Counted from the first letter of the stretch, positions 8,855 to 17,883 are shown. The stretch is 64,000 nt of DNA from Rhizobium sp. BK399 (GCF_014194695.1 NZ_JACIAH010000014.1:62001-126000); one strand, 5' to 3'. The notes: generated from the sequence alone by a model not told the origin. Program-made: numbers and translations.

Positions 8855-9475
8855 ATGAGCGATACTGCCATCGACAAGGCCAACAAGCCTGAATTCTATC
8901 TGACCGAGGATCATCATCCGGAAGGCAGCACGATGCTGGGCTTCTGGCTGTATCTGATGAGCGACTGCCTCATTTTCGCGGTGCTTTTTGCGACGTATGG
9001 CGTTCTCGGCCGCAATTATGCGGCCGGTCCCTCGCCGGCCGATCTCTTCGATCTGCCGCTGGTGGCGATCAACACCTCGATGCTGCTGCTGTCGTCCATC
9101 ACCTACGGCTTCGCAATGCTGCAGATGGAGCGCAAAGCCAAGACCGAGACACTGTTCTGGCTCGGTGTCACCGGCGCGTTCGGCCTGGCCTTCCTCGGGC
9201 TTGAACTCTACGAGTTCGCGCACCTGATCCACGAGGGTGCCGGCCCGACCCGCAGCGCGTTCCTGTCGTGCTTCTTCACGCTGGTCGGTACGCACGGCCT
9301 GCACGTCACCTTCGGCATCGTCTGGCTTGTCACGCTGATGGTGCAGGTGTCGATGCACGGTCTGATCCCGGAAAATCGTCGCCGCCTGATGTGCCTGTCG
9401 ATGTTCTGGCACTTCCTCGACGTCGTCTGGATCGGCGTCTTCTCCTTCGTCTACCTTATGGGAGTTCTCGGATGA
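8855..9475 (+). CDS. cyoC: Cytochrome bo3 ubiquinol oxidase subunit III
   Basis: 206 residues, five membrane helices as in CyoC of quinol oxidases. The segment LGLELYEFAHLIHEGAG holds the conserved Glu, and HGLHVTFGIVW is the usual helix IV motif. The ATG at 8855 starts 4 bp after the cyoB stop; an in-frame ATG at 8834 would overlap cyoB and add residues that are not family-like. The stop overlaps the cyoD start (ATGA), so translation is coupled. Confidence 0.95.
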   Translation: MSDTAIDKANKPEFYLTEDHHPEGSTMLGFWLYLMSDCLIFAVLFATYGVLGRNYAAGPSPADLFDLPLVAINTSMLLLSSITYGFAMLQMERKAKTETLFWLGVTGAFGLAFLGLELYEFAHLIHEGAGPTRSAFLSCFFTLVGTHGLHVTFGIVWLVTLMVQVSMHGLIPENRRRLMCLSMFWHFLDVVWIGVFSFVYLMGVLG

Positions 9476-9873
9476 CCACTCACGCACCCGCAACCGAGGA
9501 CGCTCACGAGGCCCATCACGGCCACAGCCACGGGCATGAGGCCGCCCACGGGACCTTCAGGAGCTACATGATCGGCTTCGTGCTCTCGATCATCCTGACT
9601 GCAATTCCGTTCTGGCTCGTCATGGCCGACGTCTTCGAGAGCTCGACCGTCACCGCCGCCTGGGTCATGGGCCTGGCGGCTGTCCAGATCGTCGTTCACA
9701 TGATCTTCTTCCTCCACATGAATCCGCAGTCGGAAGGCGGCTGGACGATGATGGCGCTGATCTTCACCCTGCTGATCGTGGCGATCGCGCTCGCGGGCTC
9801 CCTCTGGGTCATGCATCATCTGAACACGAACATGATGCCGATGACCCCCGAAATGATGAAGAACATGCCGTAA
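9472..9873 (+). CDS. cyoD: Cytochrome bo3 ubiquinol oxidase subunit IV
   Basis: 133 residues with three membrane helices, matching the cytochrome o ubiquinol oxidase subunit IV family; FFLHMNPQSEGGWT is the typical loop between helices two and three. The start overlaps the cyoC stop and its own stop overlaps the surf1 start (TAATG). The N-terminal cytoplasmic tail is unusually His-rich (HEAHHGHSHGHEAAHG, residues about 11-26), and the C terminus is Met-rich (NTNMMPMTPEMMKNMP). Subunit IV helps assembly of the CuB centre, so the His/Met tails could bind copper; that is inference. Confidence 0.95.
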   Translation: MTTHAPATEDAHEAHHGHSHGHEAAHGTFRSYMIGFVLSIILTAIPFWLVMADVFESSTVTAAWVMGLAAVQIVVHMIFFLHMNPQSEGGWTMMALIFTLLIVAIALAGSLWVMHHLNTNMMPMTPEMMKNMP

Positions 9874-10676
9874 TGGCAGGAGCGGGCGGTGCTCAGCCGC
9901 CCGCCAGGTTTGTTTCTGGCATGGCCGACACCTTCCCAGACAGGACACAAAAACGGCACAGCGCCGCAGGCATCGCGATCTTCTGCGGCCTGCTGGTGAC
10001 GCTGACCGGCGCGCTGATCGCGCTCGGAATCTGGCAGGTCGAGCGGCTGGCCTGGAAGCGGGATCTGATTGCGCGCGTCGATGCCCGCGTCCACGCAGAA
10101 CCGGTTGGCGCCCCGGCGCAGGCCGAGTGGGGCAAGGTCAACCGCGCCAATGACGAATATCGGCGCGTGACGGTTAAAGGAATGCTCGACAATGACAGGG
10201 AGACACTGGTCTATGCGTCGACGACACTCGGCCCTGGCTACTGGGTCCTGACACCGCTCAGGCGGACCGACGACACCGTCGTCCTGGTCAACCGTGGCTT
10301 CGTCCCGACGGACCGACGCGATCCCTCGACACGCATCGATGGCCAGGTGTCGACGCCGGTTGTCGTCACCGGACTGCTCAGGATAGCAGAGCCGAAAGGC
10401 ACGTGGCTGAGGTCCAACGATCCGGCGAACGACCGCTGGTATTCGCGCGACGTGGCCGCGATTGCTGATTGGCGCGGCGTCGATGGTGTTGCGCCCTATT
10501 TCATAGACGCGGACGCGACGCCCAATCCAGGCGGATTGCCTGTCGGCGGGCTGACACAGGTCGCCTTCCCGAACAATCACCTTGTCTATGCGATCACCTG
10601 GTTTGCCCTGGCCCTCATGTCTGCGGGACTGCTTGTCTTCGTGCTCAGAGGCGAGCGCAGGGCGCAAAAGGCCTGA
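9873..10676 (+). CDS. SURF1 family oxidase-assembly protein
   Basis: About 267 residues with a membrane helix near 30-50 and another near 240-260, the two-anchor topology of SURF1/Shy1. Conserved family features include GIWQVERLAWK after the first helix, the YVY-type strands and the VLVNRGFVP motif. SURF1 proteins help insert heme into heme-copper oxidases, which fits its place directly after cyoABCD with a one-base overlap. The start overlaps the cyoD stop at 9873; an ATG at 9921 is an alternative that removes a Pro/Gly-rich leader. The stop abuts the stop of the convergent FAD gene with no gap. Confidence 0.9.
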   Translation: MAGAGGAQPPARFVSGMADTFPDRTQKRHSAAGIAIFCGLLVTLTGALIALGIWQVERLAWKRDLIARVDARVHAEPVGAPAQAEWGKVNRANDEYRRVTVKGMLDNDRETLVYASTTLGPGYWVLTPLRRTDDTVVLVNRGFVPTDRRDPSTRIDGQVSTPVVVTGLLRIAEPKGTWLRSNDPANDRWYSRDVAAIADWRGVDGVAPYFIDADATPNPGGLPVGGLTQVAFPNNHLVYAITWFALALMSAGLLVFVLRGERRAQKA

Positions 10677-12083
10677 TCAGATTGCCCGGCTGCAGGGATA
10701 GACACGCTCGGCGACGTGTTCAGCGACCGCGTAGGCCTGGGTGACGATCTCCGGAACCAGATCGATGTCGGGCAGACTGCCGAGACCAAGGGGGCCGACG
10801 GCAAACAGATCCTCGACCACAGACCCGTCGTCGAGCCAGGGGCTCCCGCGCTGGTCGACGGCAAGACCGAGCGACAACTCGTCAGGCAGCGCCAATCCCT
10901 CGTTAAGCAGGCTTGCAATCAGGGGTGAAGCCAACTGCGGCCCCCGGCAGCGGCAATCGAGGATACGCTCGGCATGCACGGTCTCATCCATGCCTGAACC
11001 GGCGGGCCGGAAAAACACGCCCCCCAGGCCCCGGCGACCGACGGTGCCGCGACGCAGAACCGTGTTGCCACTGGCGAGTTCCCCCTGCAGGCGGGCGTGA
11101 ATTGCCTCCGGCAGCCGGTTGCGATGGCTGTCATAGATCGCCCGCAAATGCCGGTTGAACTGCTGCTTCTCGCGGGCTGGCAGGGCGCGCCACAGCGAGC
11201 GGGCATGCTTGCGCAAGCCGTTCATGACCGATTGCCAGCTGCGGCCATCGGCCTCCGCCTCGCGGCAGGCCTTGCGGATGAAGCGCAGGATGTCGGCCAG
11301 ATTCGACGGCATTGCGTCGGCCGGAAAAACCGGATCGGCGGAATTCGGTGTGTGGCTCTGCGGCAGGAATCCGTGCCGGGAGAGGATGGTCACCTGACCG
11401 TCATAGCCGGCATCGCGCAATTGCAGAAGCTGATCGACGACCCTGATGCCGCTTCCAAGCAGGACCGTGTGGGGACGCCCCACCAGGCGCCGGGCCCTCA
11501 CCGGCGAAGGCTCTTCCTGGACATAATCGGCCTCCGGCAATCCGTAGCCGGTCGCGAGAATGACCACATCGAAGAGCGGATTGGAGGGGTTGGCGCTCTC
11601 GAGCAGATAGCGGGCGCCGTGCGTGCGCCTGATGGCCACGACCGGTTCCGGGCAGACCTGGACGGTGATATCCTTGCGGGCGGAGAGTGCTTCCGAAAAG
11701 CGCTGATAGACATAATCGCTGAAAATGGTCTTCGGCACGAAGATCTGGCGGAACCCCGGGATGGCCGCGGGTACCGCGGCACGGAATTCCGCGTTGCTAC
11801 AGAGCCAGTCGTTGAAGTCATCCGCGTCGCCTGTCGAGACCGAGAGATCGCGAACGCGCGTATTGAGGATCGTCGAGGCACGCGACGAGGAGAGCGCCTG
11901 TCCGCCGCTCACGGAGGAGTTGGGGTCGAAGAGTTGCAGGTGAAAGGGCGTGCGCACCCTCTTCATCAGCGCGATCGCCGTCATCATTCCGGAAAAACCG
12001 CGCCCGACAACGGCGATGCGCGGGATGGCGGACGCTCGTGCTGCCGCCGATGATTTCGAGGAAAACAGGCCATGAACCGTCAT
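10677..12083 (-). CDS. FAD/NAD(P)-binding oxidoreductase of the FAD_NAD_binding_9 type
   Basis: 468 residues. The N-terminal dinucleotide fold is clear (IAVVGRGFSGMMTAI, residues about 23-37, pattern GxGxxG), and a second Rossmann-like segment is at VVILATGYG. This family comprises Pyr_redox_9-type flavoproteins of largely unknown substrate, often annotated as hydroxylases or FAD-dependent dehydrogenases. The ATG at 12083 has GGGGAG 6 bp upstream. It is convergent with surf1 (adjacent stops) and divergent from the ABC exporter pair. I cannot assign a pathway. Confidence 0.7.
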   Translation of the reverse strand: MTVHGLFSSKSSAAARASAIPRIAVVGRGFSGMMTAIALMKRVRTPFHLQLFDPNSSVSGGQALSSSRASTILNTRVRDLSVSTGDADDFNDWLCSNAEFRAAVPAAIPGFRQIFVPKTIFSDYVYQRFSEALSARKDITVQVCPEPVVAIRRTHGARYLLESANPSNPLFDVVILATGYGLPEADYVQEEPSPVRARRLVGRPHTVLLGSGIRVVDQLLQLRDAGYDGQVTILSRHGFLPQSHTPNSADPVFPADAMPSNLADILRFIRKACREAEADGRSWQSVMNGLRKHARSLWRALPAREKQQFNRHLRAIYDSHRNRLPEAIHARLQGELASGNTVLRRGTVGRRGLGGVFFRPAGSGMDETVHAERILDCRCRGPQLASPLIASLLNEGLALPDELSLGLAVDQRGSPWLDDGSVVEDLFAVGPLGLGSLPDIDLVPEIVTQAYAVAEHVAERVYPCSRAI

Positions 12084-12478
12084 CTCAACTCCCCTGCGAT
12101 TTTGCGCATCGTGTCTCGATTGGTTGCAACGCGGACAATCCGCGCCGGTTTTGTTCCCGCGGTTCTAAGCCGCCCATAGTCTATCAAACTGGTCGTGTAG
12201 GAGAGCTTCAAAAGAGCATTTTGGCAAGCCCTTTGTTCCCCCGCCTGCGCAATGGAAACGCCAAGTGACTGAGATGTCATGGCAATTTGTCGTTTACGGT
12301 TGCTCTGATCGGAGCCGTGCGAAGCCAGCCTGCTACTCACGATAAAATAACCAACTGGTGAATTCTTGACTTGAAGGGCCCAAAGGAATCGGCAAAAGTA
12401 AGGGTGCTAATCAATCCCTTCATGGATTCCGCTCGTTCGGACAGGCGTCCGACCACACCTCTGTATTGGAACATCACC
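12084..12478. other. Intergenic region between the FAD gene and the ABC exporter pair
   Basis: About 395 bp, divergent, lower in GC than its surroundings. It should contain the promoters for both sides. The reading frame of the next gene is open from a TTG at 12371, so part of this stretch may be coding. No repeat or operator was recognised. Confidence 0.4.
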
Positions 12479-14332
12479 GTGAGCAGCGATGCTTTAACAC
12501 GCACGACGAAGCCATCCGCCTCGATGGCGAAGGCGACCGCGGCGGGCTGGGGCAAGGGCCTCTTCACGCTGGTCCGCATTACCGTCATGGCGTTTCGCCA
12601 TCCCTGGCAATCTGGCCTTGCGATCAGTGCCACCCTTGTTGCCTCGACATTCCAGCTGATGATCCCGCGCCTGCTTGGCCAGGCGGTCGATCACACCCAG
12701 GTTGCAATGGCTGGCGGCCAGGCGGGACAGGTGGCACAGGATGCGCTTTTGACGACGGCGCTTCTGCTCCTGGGCGCCAGCGTCCTTCGCGGCCTCTTCA
12801 CGATGGTCCAGAACTACTACAGCGAGAGTGTCGGCCATCATATGGGCTACGAGCTCAGGCTTGCCTGCTACGAGAAGATCCAGCGGCTTTCCTTCAGCTT
12901 CCATGACAGCGTCCACTCGGGCGACCTGATCACGGTCGGCCTGCTCGACCTTGAAGGCGTGCGCATGTATTTCTCGACCGCCCTGGTTCGCATGGTGCTT
13001 CTGACCATGCTGATCGGCATCGGCGCCTACATGCTTCTGACCACAGACCTCTTGCTCGGCCTGCTGGCGCTGAGCTTCGTGCCTTTTGTCGCCTGGCGCT
13101 CTTCGGTCACGCAGTTGCGGCTGCGCGCGACCTGGCTCGATCTGCAGGAGCGGCTTTCCGTCTTGACACGGATCATGGAGGAAAATCTCGGCGGTATCAG
13201 GGTGGTTCGGGCCTTCGCCGCCCAGGCGCACGAAATGATGAAGTTCGAGACGGCCTCGAAGAATGCCCTGGCGCTCGCCCACCAGCGTGTCGGCATCCGC
13301 GTCATCAACACCAGTGCGATGACCTTCTCCTTCTTTGCGGCGATGGGCCTCGTCCTGTGGATCGGTGGCGGCAAGGTCGTGTCGGGCGAGATCACCGTCG
13401 GTACACTTGCATCCTTCCTGACCTTCATGACGATCCTGCAGATGCCTGTCCGCCAGCTTGGCCTGATGGTGAACGCCTTTGCCCGCGCGTCGACCTGCGG
13501 GACTAGGCTCTTCAACCTGCTCGATCTCGAGGTTGCGGTGCGCGATGCGCCCGACGCGAAGGATCTGTTGATATCGGAGGGAACGCTTCGCTTCGAGAAG
13601 GTAAGCTTTGCCTACCCCAGCTCGCCGATGCACGGCGTCCTCACCAACGTCTCCTTCGAGGCAAGGCGCGGCGAAACCATCGGCATCGTTGGCCCGCCCG
13701 GCAGCGGCAAGTCGACGCTCGCCCATCTCATCCCGCGCTTTTACGACGTCACGGAAGGCAGGATCACAATCGACGGCCAGGACATCAGGAAGGCGACCCT
13801 GCAGTCGCTTCGCCGGTCGGTCGCCGTCGTGCAGCAGGATTCCTTCCTGTTCACTACCTCGATCGAAAACAACATCGCCTATGGCGATCCCTGGGCCAAG
13901 GAGAGCCGCATCGAGCGCGCCAGCGAAAGCGCCCAGCTCCACAACTACGTTCTCGGCCTACCGACGGGCTATACCACGGTCGTCGGCGAGCGCGGTGTTT
14001 CGCTCTCCGGCGGGCAGCGCCAGCGCCTGACGATCGCGCGGGCGCTGATGCTGAAGCCGGCCGTCATGGTCTTCGACGATTCGACCGCTGCGATCGATGC
14101 CGCGACCGAGCAGCGCATCCGCACGGCGATGCGCAAATACGCGGCAGATCGCGTCACCATCATCGTTGCCCACAGGCTGAGCTCGCTCATGCATGCCGAC
14201 CAGATCCTGTTTGTCGAGAACGGAGAGATTGTCGAGCGTGGAACCCATCAGGCGCTGCTGGCTGCCGGCGGGCGCTACAAGGCGCTCTATGATCTGCAGG
14301 TGCGACCGGGCGACGACGCCCTCAGCGCCTAG
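12479..14332 (+). CDS. Heterodimeric-type ABC exporter, subunit with degenerate catalytic site
   Basis: About 617 residues: six-helix type IV exporter membrane domain, then a nucleotide-binding domain with Walker A GPPGSGKST (residues 405-413), signature LSGGQ (509-513), Walker B VMVFDDSTAAID and an H-loop His. The residue after the Walker B Asp is Asp (534) instead of the catalytic Glu, the hallmark of the degenerate site in heterodimeric exporters such as TM287/288 or BmrCD. The partner gene follows after 13 bp. Start uncertain: the frame is open from TTG 12371; GTG 12479 has GGA upstream, and an ATG lies at 12524. The pair probably exports drugs, lipids or peptides; the substrate is unknown. 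Confidence 0.88.
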   Translation: MSSDALTRTTKPSASMAKATAAGWGKGLFTLVRITVMAFRHPWQSGLAISATLVASTFQLMIPRLLGQAVDHTQVAMAGGQAGQVAQDALLTTALLLLGASVLRGLFTMVQNYYSESVGHHMGYELRLACYEKIQRLSFSFHDSVHSGDLITVGLLDLEGVRMYFSTALVRMVLLTMLIGIGAYMLLTTDLLLGLLALSFVPFVAWRSSVTQLRLRATWLDLQERLSVLTRIMEENLGGIRVVRAFAAQAHEMMKFETASKNALALAHQRVGIRVINTSAMTFSFFAAMGLVLWIGGGKVVSGEITVGTLASFLTFMTILQMPVRQLGLMVNAFARASTCGTRLFNLLDLEVAVRDAPDAKDLLISEGTLRFEKVSFAYPSSPMHGVLTNVSFEARRGETIGIVGPPGSGKSTLAHLIPRFYDVTEGRITIDGQDIRKATLQSLRRSVAVVQQDSFLFTTSIENNIAYGDPWAKESRIERASESAQLHNYVLGLPTGYTTVVGERGVSLSGGQRQRLTIARALMLKPAVMVFDDSTAAIDAATEQRIRTAMRKYAADRVTIIVAHRLSSLMHADQILFVENGEIVERGTHQALLAAGGRYKALYDLQVRPGDDALSA

Positions 14333-14345
14333 GGAGGAATATGAC

Positions 14346-16241
14346 ATGGCCGAGGAACTGGAAACCGAGCGCTCCGACGTTCGCGAGGATGGACGCCGGC
14401 CGCCGCGTGCGGTTGTCGGCTCGCACCGCATCGAGGAGGAGATGTTCGGCAAGGCCTTCGACGGCAACATCATCAGGCGCATCTGGTTCTTCGTGCATCC
14501 CTACCGAAGACAGGTGTGGCTTTCGGTGGCGGCGGTGCTGACGTTTACGTCGATGCAGCTCCTGATTCCCCTGATCATCCGTTATGCGATCGACCACGGG
14601 ATGCGGGCGGAGGGGGACCATTCGGCACTGAGATGGTCGATGATTGCCTTTCTCGCCGCGATCCTGGTCAACTACTGCGCCAGCTACGCCCAGGAAACGC
14701 TGGTCGGCAATGTCGCCGAGGAGGTCCTGTTCGACATCAGAAAGGCGATGTTCCAGCATCTTCAGCGGGTTTCGCTGTCCTTCATGGACAAGACCGAGGT
14801 CGGACGCCTGATGTCTCGCCTGCAGGGCGACGTCAATTCGATGCAGGAGTTTCTTGAAACGTCGGTCCTGTCGGTTGGCGATATCGTGCTGCTGTTCGGC
14901 ATCGTCTTCGTCATGCTCTATCTCGACTTCAAGCTTGGCCTTCTCACCCTGTCCGTGCTGCCGATCCTGTTTGTGGTCCGCCTCTTCTGGTTGCCGCTGG
15001 CGCGCAAGTCCTTCATGGCGGCACACGAGACTAATTCGGTTGCCAACGGGGCGCTCGCCGAAGCGATCCACGGTGTTCGCGCCGTCCAGAGCATGGATCG
15101 CCAGGGCGTCAACTTCATGCTCTACGACGACAAGGCGAAGGCGAACCTGAAGACCCACCTGACGGCTGCCCGCTACGCGCAGGTCATGGTGCCGATTGTG
15201 GATACCCTGACCGGTGTCGCCATGGCGCTCGTCATCGTCGTCGGTGGTGCACGCGTTCTCAACCAGGCGCTCGACGTCGGTGTCCTTGTCGCCTTCCTGT
15301 TCTACATTCAGCGGTTCTTCGATCCGATCCGCTCTCTGACCCTGCAGTATTCGGTGATGCAGCGTGCCATGGCGTCGGGTCAGCGCCTGACCGAGGTTCT
15401 TGATGTTCCGGTCGACATCAGGGATGCGCCCAACGCGAAGGAACTTTCCGCCGACATGGATGGTTCGGTCGAGTTTCGCGATGTGGTCTTCGGCTACAAT
15501 CCCGCACATCCTGTCCTGAAGCACGTCAGCTTCAAGGTGAACCCCGGCGAAACGGTTGCGCTTGTCGGACCAACGGGATCCGGCAAGTCGAGCTGCATGT
15601 CGCTGATCCACCGCTTCTATGATGTCCAGCAGGGCCAGGTGCTGGTCGGTGGACATGATGTGCGTGACCTGACGCAGGATTCGCTCGGCAACCAGATCGC
15701 CATGGTTCTGCAGGAGCCCTTCCTGTTTACCGGCACGGTGTTCGAAAACATCCGCTACCACAAGCCGGAGGCAACGTGCGAACAGGTGATCGAGGCCGCC
15801 AAGGCGGTGGGCGCGCATGATTTTGTCATGCGCCTGCCTGAGGGTTACGACAGCATGCTTGGCGAGCGCGGCGGCAATCTCTCGCTCGGCCAGCGCCAGC
15901 TCCTGAGCTTCGCCCGCGCCCTGGTTGCCGACGCTAAGATCCTGGTGCTCGACGAAGCCACGGCCAACATCGACAGCTATACCGAGATGCTGATCCAGAA
16001 GGCGCTGGTCAAGCTCCTCGAAAATCGCACGGGGCTTGTCATTGCCCACCGTCTTGCGACGATCCGCGAGGCGGATCGCATCATTGTCCTGCAGAACGGG
16101 GAACTGATCGAGAGCGGCAACCACCAGCAGCTCATGAAGAACCGCAAGCTCTATTCTAAGCTCTACAATCTGAATTACGCGTCGTTCGACGACATTCCCG
16201 ACGCCCTGCTGGAAGAAAAGACGAGCGCATCAACCACGTAG
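14346..16241 (+). CDS. Heterodimeric-type ABC exporter, partner subunit
   Basis: 631 residues, six-helix membrane domain (about 50-330) and a nucleotide-binding domain with Walker A GPTGSGKSS (408-416), a complete Walker B with catalytic Glu (ILVLDEATANID) and the H-loop His (IAHR). The signature is LSLGQ (512-516) rather than LSGGQ. In a heterodimer this altered signature faces the Walker motifs of the first subunit, so both changes fall in the same ATP site. The ATG at 14346 has a perfect GGGAGGA about 7 bp upstream and starts 13 bp after the first gene, so the two are co-transcribed. Confidence 0.92.
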   Translation: MAEELETERSDVREDGRRPPRAVVGSHRIEEEMFGKAFDGNIIRRIWFFVHPYRRQVWLSVAAVLTFTSMQLLIPLIIRYAIDHGMRAEGDHSALRWSMIAFLAAILVNYCASYAQETLVGNVAEEVLFDIRKAMFQHLQRVSLSFMDKTEVGRLMSRLQGDVNSMQEFLETSVLSVGDIVLLFGIVFVMLYLDFKLGLLTLSVLPILFVVRLFWLPLARKSFMAAHETNSVANGALAEAIHGVRAVQSMDRQGVNFMLYDDKAKANLKTHLTAARYAQVMVPIVDTLTGVAMALVIVVGGARVLNQALDVGVLVAFLFYIQRFFDPIRSLTLQYSVMQRAMASGQRLTEVLDVPVDIRDAPNAKELSADMDGSVEFRDVVFGYNPAHPVLKHVSFKVNPGETVALVGPTGSGKSSCMSLIHRFYDVQQGQVLVGGHDVRDLTQDSLGNQIAMVLQEPFLFTGTVFENIRYHKPEATCEQVIEAAKAVGAHDFVMRLPEGYDSMLGERGGNLSLGQRQLLSFARALVADAKILVLDEATANIDSYTEMLIQKALVKLLENRTGLVIAHRLATIREADRIIVLQNGELIESGNHQQLMKNRKLYSKLYNLNYASFDDIPDALLEEKTSASTT

Positions 16242-16564
16242 GGGTTGTCACCTTTACCGCGGAAGACGCTTCGTTTGGGAAAGGAGGATCGCCGTGCAGT
16301 TCACACCTCACCCCGATCTGATCTCCAATTTGGCGCGAGGGCGGGCGGGGGTAGTCTCGCCCGTGCTGCATCGTCCGGGGAGGAGCAGACCCCGGTAGTC
16401 ATGTCGTTCTTGTCACCGGAAGGGCTTTGATTGAACCGGCCCTGGCTGCCGCTTGTTCCAGGGCCTCGCGTGCACGACCTTGGAAACCGGAGGTCAGCTA
16501 GCAAACATCAGCCTTTGTCGTGATTTTGAATTTCGCTGCAGTCCATGTTCGAGTGTGATCGACA
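16242..16564. other. Gene-free interval with several GC-rich hairpins
   Basis: About 320 bp between convergent genes. Three successive inverted repeats are visible: cgggcg/cgcccg near 16342-16362, ccgggg/ccccgg at 16375-16380 and 16390-16395, and ggccctgg/ccagggcc at 16438-16445 and 16458-16465. None has a T-run, so a simple terminator is not shown; they could stop transcription from either side or form a structured RNA. Short open frames here do not look coding. Confidence 0.4.
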
Positions 16565-17014
16565 TCACCGGCCATCAATTCGCATGTACAAAGACGGCCT
16601 CATGTCAGGCTTGCTCAGGCTGAAAACCTCGTAGACCGGTGAATCGTCCTCTGCTGCAAGCGAGCACTCTGCCGTGCCCGGAACGGCAAGTCCCGCAATC
16701 TGGGGCTTCTCTTTCAAGACCCTCTCGACAGCCTCCAATGGGACGTGGCCTTCGAAGAAGTAGTCGCCAACCACAGCTGTATGGCATCCATGCATATTCT
16801 CGGGGATGCCGAGCCTGGTTTTTATCACGATGAATTCCTCGGAATGGACGACGACATTGAAATCGGCATCCACCATTGCGGCGGCCCAGGCTCCGCAGTG
16901 GCCGCAACTCGGGTCCTTGTAGATGTCCATCCTGACTTCTGATGCATACGAAGGCTCTGCGAACGTGGTAACCACACCTGCGGCAGCCATGCACATGAAC
17001 GCTCGACATTTCAT
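16565..17014 (-). CDS. DUF411 family secreted protein with CxxC motif
   Basis: 149 residues with a signal peptide (about 1-25), then KDPSCGHCGAW (Cys37 and Cys40) and the family stretch HGCHTAVVGDYFFEGHVP. DUF411 proteins are small periplasmic proteins often found with copper-resistance genes and may bind metal. The C-terminal motif normally rich in Gly/Met/Pro (AVPGMPVGSPGM-like) is replaced here by AVPGTAECSLAAEDDSPVY, so the conserved Met residues are missing. The ATG at 17014 has AAGGAGA 7 bp upstream. No other copper gene lies next to it; downstream on this strand there is only the exporter pair, convergent. Confidence 0.8.
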   Translation of the reverse strand: MKCRAFMCMAAAGVVTTFAEPSYASEVRMDIYKDPSCGHCGAWAAAMVDADFNVVVHSEEFIVIKTRLGIPENMHGCHTAVVGDYFFEGHVPLEAVERVLKEKPQIAGLAVPGTAECSLAAEDDSPVYEVFSLSKPDMRPSLYMRIDGR

Positions 17015-17200
17015 GTCTGTTTCTCCTTGGCGGACGTCACGCTTCTCCAAAGAATTGCCAAGGCGACGTTCCATCGGGGCATATCGCCAGTCCCCAACCG
17101 CCAACTCAAGGCTCTTCGACCGGTGTCCGAGGAGGAATGAACGTTGTTTTACAACAGCTCTCTGCCTTCGAGGCGGGTATCCCGCGTCACCGTGGCCTGT

Positions 17201-17461
17201 TCATGGTGACCGCGCGACCGGCGATCCGTTCAGTTTTCTCAAGGTACTCGCTATCTTGCGTGCAGTTTCCTCGGTGATCGGATTGGCGGGGGCTGCCACG
17301 GGCTTCCCCAAGGAGGCCCTTGCCCTTTCACAATCGTCCGCATAGCGCTGAAGCATCGTCCGCAACTGCTCGACGCAGCTTTGCAGGCCGGGATGCGCTC
17401 AGTTGTCGGCGGGGATCGCCATCGTCGCACCAATCTCGAAAATGGATGTAGACACATCCAT
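17201..17461 (-). pseudogene. Small coding-like frame interrupted by one TGA
   Basis: Read from ATG 17461, 20 codons are followed by TGA (17399-17401), then the same frame stays open for a further 65 codons to TGA at 17201. The second part (…CVEQLRTMLQRYADD… to …TARKIASTLRKLNGS…) has an amphipathic, charged character and GC-rich third positions, unlike random sequence. Either it is a gene broken by a nonsense mutation or a separate small protein starting at the internal ATG (about 51 residues). I do not recognise a family. Confidence 0.35.
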
Positions 17462-17883
17462 TCGAAAGTTCTGCTGATTGACCTGATATTCCCCTCATCG
17501 GGCCAGTCTTACCTTTGGCTCGAAGGCATAACCATAGCAAGATTTTCGAGTTACTCAATGTATACTTGAAGTAGATTATTTAAAACTATAAGTTAGACGG
17601 ATTGAAAACGCTATATATTGAAGAATTCAGCATCCAAATCTCATTACGTACCAAGGTTTATTATAGAACGACGCAGGCACTTGGTGGCTTTCCGTGAATT
17701 CATTGCAGGCAGGAGCCTCAATATTCGCCTGCCTTCCGGGAACGCTATCGTCCGGATGGGCTCTGGTCCATGTCGGCCAGTTTTCCGAGCCGCCCTGTTC
17801 GCGGCGACAGGAGCGAACCCTGGCATCAGCGTGATGTCTGATCCCCAGCCGCCAGGCTTCCGTCCATCCTCGGGAGCGGATGT
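17462..17883. other. AT-rich, apparently non-coding stretch in a decay zone
   Basis: The segment 17500-17660 is clearly AT-rich compared with its surroundings and has no convincing frame. Weak open frames exist on both strands from 17620 onward but show no family motif. It may include further eroded parts of the metallo-beta-lactamase-fold gene to its right. Confidence 0.4.

Noticed and set aside
6895..8886. Very long minus-strand open frame (663 codons) opposite cyoB
   Set aside because: It mirrors a certain gene; composition is Asp/His/Arg-rich with no domain. Long antisense frames are expected in GC-rich DNA.
14322..16124. 600-codon minus-strand frame opposite the second exporter gene
   Set aside because: Same reason: a shadow of the plus-strand ABC gene, no ribosome site and no family motif.
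16375..16395. A manganese (yybP-ykoY-like) riboswitch because of GGGGAGGAG
   Set aside because: The rest of the conserved core is absent and no gene lies downstream on that strand.
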